Program-made: the position numbers and the translations under genes
Shown here: in pieces, positions 30,254 through 39,689 of the stretch
Layout: every line of letters begins with the position of its first letter
Numbering within the stretch: the stretch's first letter is position 1
DNA from: an uncultured Draconibacterium sp.
Lineage (GTDB): Bacteria; Bacteroidota; Bacteroidia; Bacteroidales; Prolixibacteraceae
Length of the DNA stretch: 64,000 nucleotides
Direction: 5' to 3'
Assembly (NCBI RefSeq): GCF_963676815.1
Contig: NZ_OY781365.1
Span: 2,390,501 to 2,454,500 of the forward strand
The notes under the pieces: generated by a model
The model's database searches: none
The model's input: the letters and a program-made list of their open reading frames with translations, nothing else
Told to the model about the DNA's origin: nothing

Positions 30254-30381
30254 ATAAATATTTTTTACTTTGTCACCCACAAGTAAGGGCAATCTTTACC
30301 TAAAATTACTGAGATTGTTGAGGTGTAAAGCATTCTTTTTGAGATATATTTAGATATATCCCATTTCCATACAAGAATAGA

Positions 30382-30410
30382 AAACCCGTATACTGATCAT
30401 ATACGGGTTT
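30382..30410 (-). terminator. terminator of the cysteate synthase gene
   Basis: AAACCCGTATA / TATACGGGTTT, perfect 11-bp stem with a 7-base loop and a T-run on the minus strand. Confidence 0.88.
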
Positions 30411-30440
30411 GTTTTATAGCGTATTTATGTATTCCGATTT

Positions 30441-31736
30441 TTATGAAAAAAGTTTCTCTACTTTTTCTTTTACTTCTTCTTCGTTCGGATTGATATCGAA
30501 AACGATTTCAGGTTTTAAATAGAACAAATCATTTTCAGCTTTGAATTTTTCCTCGCCGCCACCAGTAATATTCAGCATGATCAGGTCATCTTTCTTAACC
30601 GTGCCGTCTTTAACCGCTTCAATTAGTGTGGCAGTTGCAATTGCAGATGCCGGATGAATATCGTTTCCTTCTGTTTTCAGGAACAACTCTCCCGCGTGGT
30701 GAGCCTGCTCATTACTAGCTAACAATACTTCGCCGCCTGCGTCTTTCATCGCATCGTACAATCCTCCGGCAATCGGATAAGGTGGTTTGCGGTTCGATAA
30801 AACTTTTGCCACAATTGCTTCTACCTGCTCGCGGGCCAGATTATCATCTAACGACAACATTGCGCGCGAATCTGCTTTCCACGCATCATGTATTGGTGTA
30901 AACGGCGTATTCTGCGAAACCATCAGTTTCATTTTTTTGTTGCCGAAGCGTCCGTCTTCGATTAAACGTAAATTGGCTTCCCAGGCTGCAATTGCACCGG
31001 TTCCGCTGCCAATGGCCTGAAAATAGTAATCAGGAATTTCGCCAATGGTCGTAGTTGCCGACAGCATTGTAGTTGCCATTCCATCGCGGCGAGCAACGTT
31101 TTTGGCACCACCTTCAGCAACAAAACCTTCCATTCCTGCCACAATATTCGACAGGTGAATGGCATCGAAATAGTCGCTGCCCGATTTGCTGCAAATCAGT
31201 TTTACACAATCCTTAATCGGGGCATCGAACCACAGTGCGTTGATGTTATCCTCCGGTACGCAAATAATAAGCGGGATATTATTTTCAGAGCAAACACGGG
31301 CAAAGGCACGTGATGTATTTCCGGCAGAAGCAACCACCAAAACCTGGTGCATATCCTCTGTCATACGTCCGCCAACCGAATAAGCTTCCGTTTCTTTAAA
31401 CGAGGCCGTTTTCATGTTGGTACCTTTTTCGGGCCAGTAGCCGCTAAAGGTGATCCAAAGATTTTCAAGGCCCAGCTCTTTTGCCAAACCTTCGCTTTTG
31501 TAGGTCACCGGTGCCGACGAACCTTCAAGCATTCTTCCAATTGGCAACCAGTCGGCAAATTTGTACAAGCCCCACGAATCGTCTTTTACGTCAATCTGTT
31601 TTTTATCGTAAATCGCACGAATTAATGTTGGTTCGGCTTCACCCGGAGCATCCAGCATCCAGCCTTCATCTTTAAACTCCTTACCTGTTTTAAACGATTT
31701 CAGGATGTATTTTGTGGGCGAAAAATCTTTGCTCAT
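30441..31736 (-). CDS. cysteate synthase (threonine synthase-like PLP enzyme)
   Basis: This fold-type II PLP enzyme is related to threonine synthase, but it follows the cysteate synthase branch described from Methanosarcina, which makes L-cysteate from O-phosphoserine and sulfite. Diagnostic stretches are FSGYWPEKGTNMKTASFKE (with the PLP Lys), VVASAGNTSRAFA, EGGAKNVARRDGM, AIGSGTGAIAAWE, RKPPYPIAGGLYDA and LNITGGGEEKFK. In Bacteroidota cysteate feeds capnine and other sulfonolipids. The frame reaches 31766, but a promoter element covers that ATG, so the start is placed at 31736 (432 residues). An annotation as plain threonine synthase is the main alternative. Confidence 0.87.
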   Translation of the reverse strand: MSKDFSPTKYILKSFKTGKEFKDEGWMLDAPGEAEPTLIRAIYDKKQIDVKDDSWGLYKFADWLPIGRMLEGSSAPVTYKSEGLAKELGLENLWITFSGYWPEKGTNMKTASFKETEAYSVGGRMTEDMHQVLVVASAGNTSRAFARVCSENNIPLIICVPEDNINALWFDAPIKDCVKLICSKSGSDYFDAIHLSNIVAGMEGFVAEGGAKNVARRDGMATTMLSATTTIGEIPDYYFQAIGSGTGAIAAWEANLRLIEDGRFGNKKMKLMVSQNTPFTPIHDAWKADSRAMLSLDDNLAREQVEAIVAKVLSNRKPPYPIAGGLYDAMKDAGGEVLLASNEQAHHAGELFLKTEGNDIHPASAIATATLIEAVKDGTVKKDDLIMLNITGGGEEKFKAENDLFYLKPEIVFDINPNEEEVKEKVEKLFS

Positions 31737-31763
31737 TCTACGTCTGTTTTGTTTTAAGAAGCA

Positions 31764-31771
31764 CAAATGTA
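31764..31771 (-). promoter_or_regulatory. -7 promoter element for cysteate synthase
   Basis: TACATTTG (minus strand, perfect TAnnTTTG) with a TTG 18 bases further upstream (31790-31792). It overlaps the upstream ATG at 31766 and so supports the start at 31736. Confidence 0.58.
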
Positions 31772-31995
31772 GAAAATGCAGACATAAAACAAGCGAAAAT
31801 TTTCAAATCTTAAAACAACGATTATAAACTAATACCGATTTAACAACAAAATGTCGCACTCTGTCACTTTGCTCCTATTGCTCCTTTGTTGTAGCATCGG
31901 CATAAACCATTGTAACCTAAAAATTTCCTTACGTCATTTTTAAGTACAAATGGGTATTATTGATAACTTTAAGCGATTCAACAAAACCTAAAACT

Positions 31996-34719
31996 ATGAA
32001 AAAACTATTACTGTTTCTTTGCTTTTTAGCAATTGGCAGTCTCATGGCGAATGCTAAAATCAAGCCAACACAACTCACCTGCGAATACCTTAAAAACCCA
32101 TCTGTTGTTGATGTTCGTCAACCACGATTAGCATGGATAAATGTAGCAGAAGAAGGAGAAAGAGGGCAGCTTCAAACGGCCTTACAAATACGGGTGGCTA
32201 CCACAAAAGACAAACTTGAAAATCCCGATTTATGGGACAGTAAAAAGGTTGAAAGTGATGCCTCAACACGCGTTGAGTACGATGGTGACAAACTGGTTTC
32301 CCGTCAGGATTGCTGGTGGCAGGTGCGTGTGTGGGATAAAAATGGTGATGTTTCGGAATGGAGTGAGCCTGCGCTCTGGCACATGGGTTTGCTGAATGAA
32401 AGTGACTGGCAGGCAAAATGGATTGGCGTGCCGTGGCAGGGCGAGGAAGCTTTACCAAAACCTGGCCGAAATCTTGGAGGTGACGGAAATCGCCTGCAGG
32501 AACTTCCTCCGCCGGCGCCGCTGTTTCGAAAAGAATTTAACGCTACAAAACAGATTGAAAAAGCAGTGGCTTACGTAACAGGATTGGGTTATTTCGAAAT
32601 GTACCTGAACGGCGAAAAAGTTGGCGACGATGTATTGGTTCCCAACCAAACCAACTATGGCAAACGGCCCGGACTTCCTGAACAGTTTATTCCGGTTGAT
32701 GACAATTTCAGAGAGTATAAAGTGATGTATTTGGCTTATGATATTTCGGATCAAATGGTTTCAGGCGAAAACACTTTTGGGGCAATTCTTGGAAATGGAT
32801 TTTATAATCCGGCCAAACACTGGGATTTGGGTTATGGTTCGCCTCGATTGTTGATGCAGGTGCATGTAACCTACTCCGACGGTACCGAGGATGTAATTGT
32901 GAGCGATGAGAGCTGGAAAGTTTCAAAAAGTCCGATTTTAATGGACATGGTGTTTTATGGCGAACATTACGATGCGCGTTTGGAACAAGATGGTTGGTGT
33001 TCTACGGATTTTGACGACTCGGCATGGGAAAATGCGGTTTTAAGAAAAGCGCCCGAAGGAAAGTTGATGGCACACACTGCTCATCCTGACAAAGTGTATG
33101 AAACGCTTGAGCCAATAAGAATTGAGAAAATGTACAACGGTAATTATAAAGTTGATTTTGGTGTTGAAATTTCGGGTTGGATTCGGTTGAAAAATGTGGA
33201 AGGGCCAGCGGGGCACAAAGTGGAAATCAACTATATGTCGAATACTTTCTCTGGCGATAACTCGTACATTTTTAAAGGCGAAGGCAAAGAAAATTATGCG
33301 GCTCGTTTTAACTGGTTTGTTTTCCGCGAGGTGGAAATTATAAACTGGCCGGGCGTGCTGGAACCTGAAAATATTTGCGCTGAAGCGATAAATACTTACA
33401 TCGAAGAGTCGGCAGATTTTGAAACATCAAATCCGCTTTTTAACGAGGTGAACAAGATTTGGAAACGCAGCCAGACCGATAATATGCACGGAGGAATTGC
33501 CAGCGATTGCCCGCACCGCGAACGTTCGCCATACACCGGCGATGGTCAGGTGGCTTGTGTTACGGTGATGCATAATTTCGATGCTCAAAACTTTTATAAC
33601 AAATGGATTCAGGATATTATTGGTGCTCAAAATGTTGAAACCGGTTATGTTCCGAATGGCGCACCGTGGCAACCCGGTTGTGGCGGCGGCGTTGCCTGGG
33701 GAGCGGCGGTAAATATTATGCCCTGGGAGTTTTATGTGCATTACGGAGCTGTAGATATGCTGGAAGAGGCGTATGAACCGATGAAGGAATACGTGCGCTA
33801 CATGCAGAACTGGGTGGATGAAGAGGGAATAATGTACTCGCAACGTGTTGGGCTGAATGGTGAGGTTTTGAGGTGGTTTAACCTTGGCGATTGGGTAACT
33901 CCCGGCGATCTTCCTCCTGATGAGTTGGTACACACTTTTTATTTCTGGCGCTGTGCCGATATTACAGCAAAAACAGCTGCAGTGTTGGGAAAAAGAAAGG
34001 AAGCTAAAAAGTATGCAGAGCTGGCAGATGAGACTAAGAAAGCATTCCACAAACGATTTTTTGATGCCGAAAAAGGAACTTATGGAAACTCGGGAGCCAA
34101 TATCTTTGCATTAAAAATGGGCGTTCCCGAAGCAGAATATCAACGCGTGATAAAAGCGCTGAAGGAAAACATTAAAAAGAACAAGGGGCATTTGGATACC
34201 GGAATTTTTGGTACGCAGTTTTTCTTTGAAGTGCTGACTGAAAACGGCATGCACGATCTGGCTTACGAAGCCATGAACAAAAAAGAGGAGCCGGGTTATG
34301 GCCGTTGGTTAACACTGGGAGCAACAACCAGCTGGGAAAATTGGGATACCGGAGGTTCGCATAATCATCCGATGTTTGGTGGTGGTTTGGTGTGGTTGTA
34401 TCGTCAGCTGGCAGGTATGCAGGCCGATGAGGAAATACCGGGATACCGTCATATCATTTTTCATCCGCAACCGGTTGAAGAAATGGAATTTGCCAAGTAT
34501 TACAACAAAACTCCTTATGGAAAGGCCGGAATAAAATGGCAGCAGGATGAGGGGAAACTGAATGTTGATATTACCGTTCCGGTTGGTTGCACGGCAACAG
34601 TGATTTTACCGGGAGCAGATTTTGTAGCCGACGAAAATGAAGGAGTAAAAATTGTTTCGCAAGCCCAAAACGAATTGGTTCTTGAAGTTGGATCGGGTAC
34701 CTATAATTTTAGCAATTAA
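31996..34719 (+). CDS. GH78 alpha-L-rhamnosidase, secreted
   Basis: This exported inverting alpha-L-rhamnosidase has a signal peptide (MKKLLLFLCFLAIGSLMANA). It is followed by an N-terminal fibronectin-like domain (IKPTQLTCEYLKNPSVVD and WQVRVWDKNG), a carbohydrate-binding-like domain (AVAYVTGLGYFEMYLNGEKV), the (alpha/alpha)6 barrel with the family motif SDCPHRERSPYTGDGQ, and a C-terminal beta domain. The frame opens at 31960, but the signal peptide starts at 31996, so that is chosen (907 residues). The next gene follows by 22 bases and is likely in the same operon. Targets could be ulvan, pectin or rhamnose-bearing glycans. Confidence 0.93.
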   Translation: MKKLLLFLCFLAIGSLMANAKIKPTQLTCEYLKNPSVVDVRQPRLAWINVAEEGERGQLQTALQIRVATTKDKLENPDLWDSKKVESDASTRVEYDGDKLVSRQDCWWQVRVWDKNGDVSEWSEPALWHMGLLNESDWQAKWIGVPWQGEEALPKPGRNLGGDGNRLQELPPPAPLFRKEFNATKQIEKAVAYVTGLGYFEMYLNGEKVGDDVLVPNQTNYGKRPGLPEQFIPVDDNFREYKVMYLAYDISDQMVSGENTFGAILGNGFYNPAKHWDLGYGSPRLLMQVHVTYSDGTEDVIVSDESWKVSKSPILMDMVFYGEHYDARLEQDGWCSTDFDDSAWENAVLRKAPEGKLMAHTAHPDKVYETLEPIRIEKMYNGNYKVDFGVEISGWIRLKNVEGPAGHKVEINYMSNTFSGDNSYIFKGEGKENYAARFNWFVFREVEIINWPGVLEPENICAEAINTYIEESADFETSNPLFNEVNKIWKRSQTDNMHGGIASDCPHRERSPYTGDGQVACVTVMHNFDAQNFYNKWIQDIIGAQNVETGYVPNGAPWQPGCGGGVAWGAAVNIMPWEFYVHYGAVDMLEEAYEPMKEYVRYMQNWVDEEGIMYSQRVGLNGEVLRWFNLGDWVTPGDLPPDELVHTFYFWRCADITAKTAAVLGKRKEAKKYAELADETKKAFHKRFFDAEKGTYGNSGANIFALKMGVPEAEYQRVIKALKENIKKNKGHLDTGIFGTQFFFEVLTENGMHDLAYEAMNKKEEPGYGRWLTLGATTSWENWDTGGSHNHPMFGGGLVWLYRQLAGMQADEEIPGYRHIIFHPQPVEEMEFAKYYNKTPYGKAGIKWQQDEGKLNVDITVPVGCTATVILPGADFVADENEGVKIVSQAQNELVLEVGSGTYNFSN

Positions 34720-34741
34720 GTAAAGCCTAAAAAATGATCCT

Positions 34742-36241
34742 ATGAACTGGAAGAAACTTATTATTACAATTTTTAGGACCGCCATCGGCTGGCACTTTTT
34801 ATACGAAGGCGTAGCAAAATTGGCCGATGGTAACTGGAGTGCTGCCGGATATTTATTCAGCTCAACAGGGCCATTGTCCGGTTTTTATCAGTGGATGGGT
34901 GGTTCCGAAAGTATTATGAATGTTGTCGATCCGCTGAATATGGCGGCGCTGATTCTTATCGGGCTGGGGCTCACACTTGGTCTGGCCATTCGTGTTTCAG
35001 CGGCTTCGGGCGTTGTTTTGCTTTTGCTGTATTATTTTGCGCATCCGCCATTTGGTGGTTCGCTGCTGGCCAATACCGAAGGCAGTCTGTACATTGTAAA
35101 CAAAAATGTGATTGAAGCGCTGGCTCTGCTCGTTTTGTTTGTTCTGAAAGAAAAAGGCTGGGGATTGTATTCACTGGCTATTTTTTCGAAGAAGAAAGAT
35201 GCGGATGATGGTTCTTCTTCTGTGAAATCCCGAAGAGAGGCTTTAAAAAACCTGGCAACAATTCCTGCATTGGGTGTTTTGGGACTGGGAGCTTTTAACG
35301 AAACTCAAAAGTTCGGTGTCGATACACTTTCGGGGGCCACAATAAAAGTTGGCGGAGCTGATATTAAAGAACTAAAAGGAGAACTTCCAAAAGGCAAGAT
35401 CGGCCCACACGAAATTAGCCGTTTGGTGGCTGGTGGAAATCTCATTGGCGGCTGGGCACACTCGCGCGATCTGCATTATGTGCCTTCACTGTTCAGGGCT
35501 TACAATACCGAAAAGAAAATTTTTGAGACGCTGATGTTGGCCGAGGAAGCCGGAATTAACACCATCAATATCGGTTTTCCGACAAATGCGACGATGCAGA
35601 AATATAAGAAGTTGACCGGGAGTAAAATTAAGGTGATCACCCAGGTGCACCCCGATGCCGATAACAACGATTACGTGGTGAATATCAATAAAGCCATCGA
35701 TTTTGGTGTGGACATTATCCAGATTCAGGGGAATTGGTGTGATTGGCTGGTGCGCGATAATAAACTGGATAAAATCGATTTAATGCTGAATCATATACGT
35801 GAACAAGGATATACCGCAGGACTGGCTTCGCACACGGTTGATTCGCTGATTGCCTGCGAGGAGCAGGGGATCATTCCGGATTATTACATGAAAACCATGC
35901 ATCACGATAATTACTGGTCGGCACACCCGCGTGAGAACCGTTTTCCTTTTGAAGTGGATGGTAAAAAATATGCCGATCATAACCGTTTTCACGATAACCT
36001 GTTTTGTTTGTATCCTGATAAAACGGTTGAGTTTGTTAATCGTGCAACAGTTCCGGTAATGGGCTTTAAAGTGCTTGCTGCCGGTGCCATTCAGCCCGAA
36101 GATGGTTTTAACTGGGCCTTTAAAAATGGCGCCGATTTTATCTGTGTGGGCATGTTCGATTTTCAGGTAGTAAACGATGTAAATATTACCATCGATACGC
36201 TGAATAATTTGCAGGGACGTTCGCGAAAATGGTATGGTTAA
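34742..36241 (+). CDS. DoxX membrane domain fused to Tat-type anchor and TIM-barrel domain
   Basis: The first about 145 residues are a four-helix DoxX-like membrane domain (FRTAIGWHFLYEGVAKL, LGLTLGLAIRVSAASG). A linker then carries SRREALKNLATIPALGVLGL, which looks like an internal Tat signal or anchor, and the last about 280 residues form a putative TIM barrel with the motifs RLVAGGNLIGGWAHSRDL, IDIIQIQGN-like strands and GFKVLAAGAIQPEDGF. The barrel resembles uncharacterised oxidoreductase or isomerase-like proteins; no catalytic assignment is made. The gene follows the GH78 rhamnosidase by 22 bases and ends in a strong terminator, so it may serve sugar oxidation in the envelope. Confidence 0.75.
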   Translation: MNWKKLIITIFRTAIGWHFLYEGVAKLADGNWSAAGYLFSSTGPLSGFYQWMGGSESIMNVVDPLNMAALILIGLGLTLGLAIRVSAASGVVLLLLYYFAHPPFGGSLLANTEGSLYIVNKNVIEALALLVLFVLKEKGWGLYSLAIFSKKKDADDGSSSVKSRREALKNLATIPALGVLGLGAFNETQKFGVDTLSGATIKVGGADIKELKGELPKGKIGPHEISRLVAGGNLIGGWAHSRDLHYVPSLFRAYNTEKKIFETLMLAEEAGINTINIGFPTNATMQKYKKLTGSKIKVITQVHPDADNNDYVVNINKAIDFGVDIIQIQGNWCDWLVRDNKLDKIDLMLNHIREQGYTAGLASHTVDSLIACEEQGIIPDYYMKTMHHDNYWSAHPRENRFPFEVDGKKYADHNRFHDNLFCLYPDKTVEFVNRATVPVMGFKVLAAGAIQPEDGFNWAFKNGADFICVGMFDFQVVNDVNITIDTLNNLQGRSRKWYG

Positions 36242-36260
36242 AGACCTGTCAACTAAATAA

Positions 36261-36297
36261 AAAAGAGTGATTGAATTAAATTTTCAATCACTCTTTT
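36261..36297. terminator. bidirectional terminator
   Basis: AAAAGAGTGATTGA / TCAATCACTCTTTT, perfect 14-bp stem between the convergent rhamnosidase operon and the PNGase F-like gene. Confidence 0.94.
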
Positions 36298-36321
36298 TGT
36301 TTGATATTCATTTACAGATTC

Positions 36322-38250
36322 CTAATCTCTGAATCCGCTTTGTGGAACCTTGTTAAAGCGCCTGTTCATTTTGTGTTCACCATCAACGTATATTTCCATC
36401 ACATAACGTCCTTCTTCCAGATGCCGCAGATCAAGGCCGGTTTGAGCATCTTTAATGTTGGTGAACTCGTGTGTTTCAATGTACTCGCCATCTTTTGTAA
36501 TGCGTACTTTTAGTGTAGATGGTTTGTTCGTGGTTGTATAAATGGTGGCGTAATCTTTTACCATGCGCGGGTAAATATTTACCGACAGATGCTCAATTGT
36601 AGTGTCCACTTTAAAATCGTTGTCGGTTTTGAAGGCATAAAACTGTCCGTTTCCACAGTCGCTTTCAAATAAATGAATGAGGTTTCCTTCGGTGTCTTTT
36701 AAACGCAAACGCCCGTAACCTGCATCGGCCAAAAACCAGAACTCCAGTCCTTCGCCGGCTGTGTCAATCAGGTTCAGGAAATACGTTCCTTCTACCAATT
36801 CAAGCGTATCGATGTAAGTTGTGGCCGAATCGAGCATTTCGGGTGTTTTTGAATAAACCGTGTCGTAGTTGCTGCTAACAATCTGTACCCAGTTGTCTTC
36901 GGGTTTGTTGTTGGTCATAAATTCCACCACAAATTTCGACGGGATTGTCGGAATGCTTTCAAAGTCAGCATTCATATTGTTATCACCATCCCATTCGTCT
37001 TCTTTACCATTGGGTTCTTCCAAAATCACCGAAAAGGTATTTATGCCTTCTTTCATATCGATTTCTCCCGGAAGTGCTATAATAGCGGCTTCATAAAAAC
37101 CGAGGTTGCCTTTCCATTGATAGGTTTTCTCTTCAAATCCCTTGGTTGAATAAATGATCTTCAGCTTTTTTAAATCGCGGCTACCCAGGTTTCGTATTTT
37201 AATAAGCGGACTGAAACCACGTGGATTAAAACGGTTGTAATTGTCTTTCAAATTCGGTGCAATAATTTCTTCAATGGTCACATCATTTTCATTATTCGGG
37301 GCAGCATATTGGAAAAGGTATGACGTGATTTGCTCATGTGGCTGATCTGTATTGTTGGCCGTAAATGGTTCCATGTCGAGGTCGATTTCGTGACTTCCTT
37401 TTTTCATAGGAATATCAACCACATCGGGCACTTGCAAATCGCCGGGGCACCAGTAAGCACGGTCAAAAATCCATGTTCCGCCTTGCGGATAAAGCGGGTT
37501 GTTACCACAGTCTTTCCACATATCGCGATGGTCAACAACTTCTCCGTCGAATTTTAACTCGCGCCAACGACTACAAAATTCGCTACACCCGCTAGGTTCG
37601 TCCATTCCGTGTCCGGTATGCTGGATACGAAAACGGGCAAAGCTGGCATTTTCTGCTGTTGTAAATGTTTTTGGCGAAAGCTGTTTTTCAATGGGATTTT
37701 CCGGATCGCCGTAACGATAATTGTCGTCCCACATTTTTTCAACTGAGATAAAATCGGCTACCTGCGGGCCAAAAGTAATATCGAAATCTAGTGTTAAATC
37801 CCAACCCAGATCGGGAGATTCGTACCCCGAGTGAATATATTCTATCTCCACGCTGTCGCGCAGAAAAGCCTGAAAATCTGTTACGTCAATGCTCCATGTG
37901 TAACTCCAGCCTTCTTTAAAATTACTTCCGTAAGGAGTTAGCATGCGGCCAATTTCGTAGTTGATCATTTCGCCGTTAACGCCTCCTTTTCGAAGGATTT
38001 TCACGCGATCCATGTAATCCCAGTGGGCAATGGCGCGATCTTCAGGATAAGCAAGCGTAAGGTTCAACACAATTCTCCTGATCTCTTTATCAGCTGATGG
38101 GAAATTGCCCCATTTTACAAAGCTTTTCACACCTTGCGAAGGATCGGTATTGATGAGCAGTTTATTGTGAGTAATTACGTTTGTGGTTTGTTGTGCCAGC
38201 AAGTGCTGAGCTGCAATTAAAAATGCAAAAAATACGATTAGTTTCTTCAT
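36322..38250 (-). CDS. peptide-N-glycosidase F-like glycoamidase
   Basis: This exported enzyme (signal peptide to about residue 20) resembles PNGase F, which releases intact N-glycans from asparagine. The catalytic region shows IAHWDYMDRVKI (Asp about 78, matching the WDR motif of PNGase F) and YEIGRMLTPYGSNF with its Glu (about 99). The second jelly-roll has the signatures HTGHGMDEPSG, CSEFCSRW and GTWIFDRAYWCPG. After about residue 330 there are extra beta-rich domains not found in the 354-residue type enzyme. It is co-oriented with and 15 bases after the transglutaminase-like lipoprotein gene, so the two form an operon. Confidence 0.88.
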   Translation of the reverse strand: MKKLIVFFAFLIAAQHLLAQQTTNVITHNKLLINTDPSQGVKSFVKWGNFPSADKEIRRIVLNLTLAYPEDRAIAHWDYMDRVKILRKGGVNGEMINYEIGRMLTPYGSNFKEGWSYTWSIDVTDFQAFLRDSVEIEYIHSGYESPDLGWDLTLDFDITFGPQVADFISVEKMWDDNYRYGDPENPIEKQLSPKTFTTAENASFARFRIQHTGHGMDEPSGCSEFCSRWRELKFDGEVVDHRDMWKDCGNNPLYPQGGTWIFDRAYWCPGDLQVPDVVDIPMKKGSHEIDLDMEPFTANNTDQPHEQITSYLFQYAAPNNENDVTIEEIIAPNLKDNYNRFNPRGFSPLIKIRNLGSRDLKKLKIIYSTKGFEEKTYQWKGNLGFYEAAIIALPGEIDMKEGINTFSVILEEPNGKEDEWDGDNNMNADFESIPTIPSKFVVEFMTNNKPEDNWVQIVSSNYDTVYSKTPEMLDSATTYIDTLELVEGTYFLNLIDTAGEGLEFWFLADAGYGRLRLKDTEGNLIHLFESDCGNGQFYAFKTDNDFKVDTTIEHLSVNIYPRMVKDYATIYTTTNKPSTLKVRITKDGEYIETHEFTNIKDAQTGLDLRHLEEGRYVMEIYVDGEHKMNRRFNKVPQSGFRD

Positions 38251-38265
38251 GGATTGTTCGCTGAA

Positions 38266-39546
38266 CTAGTTAGTTAAAATAAGTTGAATATCTTGTGTGG
38301 GCGTGTTCTCGGTAGCCAAAGAAAATTCTTGTTTGATCTGTTTTTCAGGATTGGAGACAACAAACCGGTAGTTTGATTGCTTCTTCAATTTTAACTGAAG
38401 AAACTGATTCATGTCGTCGGTTTTACGTGGCGAATAACCAAAGTTGATATTTTCATCGCCTTCAAAAACATCAACCCGGCAACTCAGACGAGATTCGCTA
38501 ACAGATGTGTCTTCATCATCAAAAACAACGATGTTGGCCATCAATTCATCCTCATTCAGTTTACTGTTTTTAATGGATTCCTGATAAATATCGATATAGC
38601 GCTGCGTTACATTATGTCCCCAAATGTAAGGTTCCATTTTTTCCTCACCTTTCATTTCTTCAAATCGTGGTCGCATTTGCTCGGGTAGTTTCATTGTATC
38701 AACCACCTGCATAATGTAAGGAGCATCAACGGCTGCATAGTACGGCATTCCGGTTGGTTTGTACGATGCGGCATAAATCCAGTGCAGCATGTTGTTCGGA
38801 TCGGCTTTTCCGGCATCGGCAACAAACCACGACTGATTTAAGGTATCGGGATAATATTCGATAAACTGCCACTCTCCATCTATCCACACTTCGCTCCAGG
38901 TGTGGTTCCCTTTGTAGTTGGTCCACATAGCGGTGCCGGCAAGGCGCGACGGAATTCCAACTGCACGGTAGGCATCGGTAAGTAAAATCGACAAACCGGT
39001 ACATGTTGCCATGTGTTCTTTCATGGCTTGCAGCGGGCTGATATCTACTTTCGAACGTTTGGTGTTGTATTCCACATCAACCTCGTCTTTAATATTTCGG
39101 GCAATGGACATAACTGCTTCAACCATGTTGTCCGAACTTTCTGCGTACGTGGCAAAACGTTCGTAAAAGTTTTTCCGCCATACATCACGATCCTCAGAAA
39201 TGTTGGCGTACGGAAGCACTTCGTTTAAGAAGACAGAATCCGGGAGGTTAGCGCACCAGCTGTATTTCTCGCGAGCTTTGTAGGCATAATCAACATTTTC
39301 GAGTAGAAAGTCTGCAGTTAATGTGGTAAGATCGCGTTCCGGCATGTAACTGATTAAAAATGCCATGCCTTCTTTTTGTTCATTTGCCGATTCTGCCAAT
39401 GCTTTTTCCAGTTCAGGAGCATTGTTGCCGGCTTTTATCAGTGCCGAATCTAAAAGTGTATGGTACTGTTTCGGAATGTCGGGGTAATTGGTTTTACATG
39501 ACCAGGCAAACAGCAGAAAAATGCCAATGAGATAAAGTTTGTTCAT
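38266..39546 (-). CDS. transglutaminase-fold lipoprotein
   Basis: This 426-residue lipoprotein (lipobox AWSC, Cys about 17) has a transglutaminase-like core. The triad is visible as Cys about 182 in MATCTGLS, His about 215 in KGNHTWSEVWIDGEWQ and Asp about 234 in EYYPD. The fold covers papain-like proteases and also the eukaryotic cytoplasmic peptide:N-glycanase Png1. An N-terminal helical region and a C-terminal beta domain flank it. It is the first gene of the operon with the PNGase F-like enzyme, so it may act on the same glycopeptides, as protease or glycoamidase; this is inference. Confidence 0.84.
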   Translation of the reverse strand: MNKLYLIGIFLLFAWSCKTNYPDIPKQYHTLLDSALIKAGNNAPELEKALAESANEQKEGMAFLISYMPERDLTTLTADFLLENVDYAYKAREKYSWCANLPDSVFLNEVLPYANISEDRDVWRKNFYERFATYAESSDNMVEAVMSIARNIKDEVDVEYNTKRSKVDISPLQAMKEHMATCTGLSILLTDAYRAVGIPSRLAGTAMWTNYKGNHTWSEVWIDGEWQFIEYYPDTLNQSWFVADAGKADPNNMLHWIYAASYKPTGMPYYAAVDAPYIMQVVDTMKLPEQMRPRFEEMKGEEKMEPYIWGHNVTQRYIDIYQESIKNSKLNEDELMANIVVFDDEDTSVSESRLSCRVDVFEGDENINFGYSPRKTDDMNQFLQLKLKKQSNYRFVVSNPEKQIKQEFSLATENTPTQDIQLILTN

Positions 39547-39578
39547 TTTGTAGTTATTAAAAAAATTTAATAATACAG

Positions 39579-39586
39579 CAAAGCTA
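39579..39586 (-). promoter_or_regulatory. -7 promoter element for the PNGase operon
   Basis: TAGCTTTG on the minus strand, perfect TAnnTTTG, 32 bases before the ATG at 39546. Confidence 0.5.
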
Positions 39587-39689
39587 ATAAAAAAATTAAT
39601 TTACCTAGTAATGATGATACAGACCGCTCATCCTTCTCCGTTAAAAAAGAGCACATTATCTCAGAACAGCAGAGAGAATGATTCAGTTG

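Noticed and set aside
30441..31736. Annotation as threonine synthase
   Set aside because: The family resemblance is real, but the diagnostic segments match the cysteate synthase branch; kept as the alternative name only.
33427..34050. 207-codon minus-strand ORF inside the rhamnosidase gene
   Set aside because: Shadow of the GH78 frame; no recognisable product.
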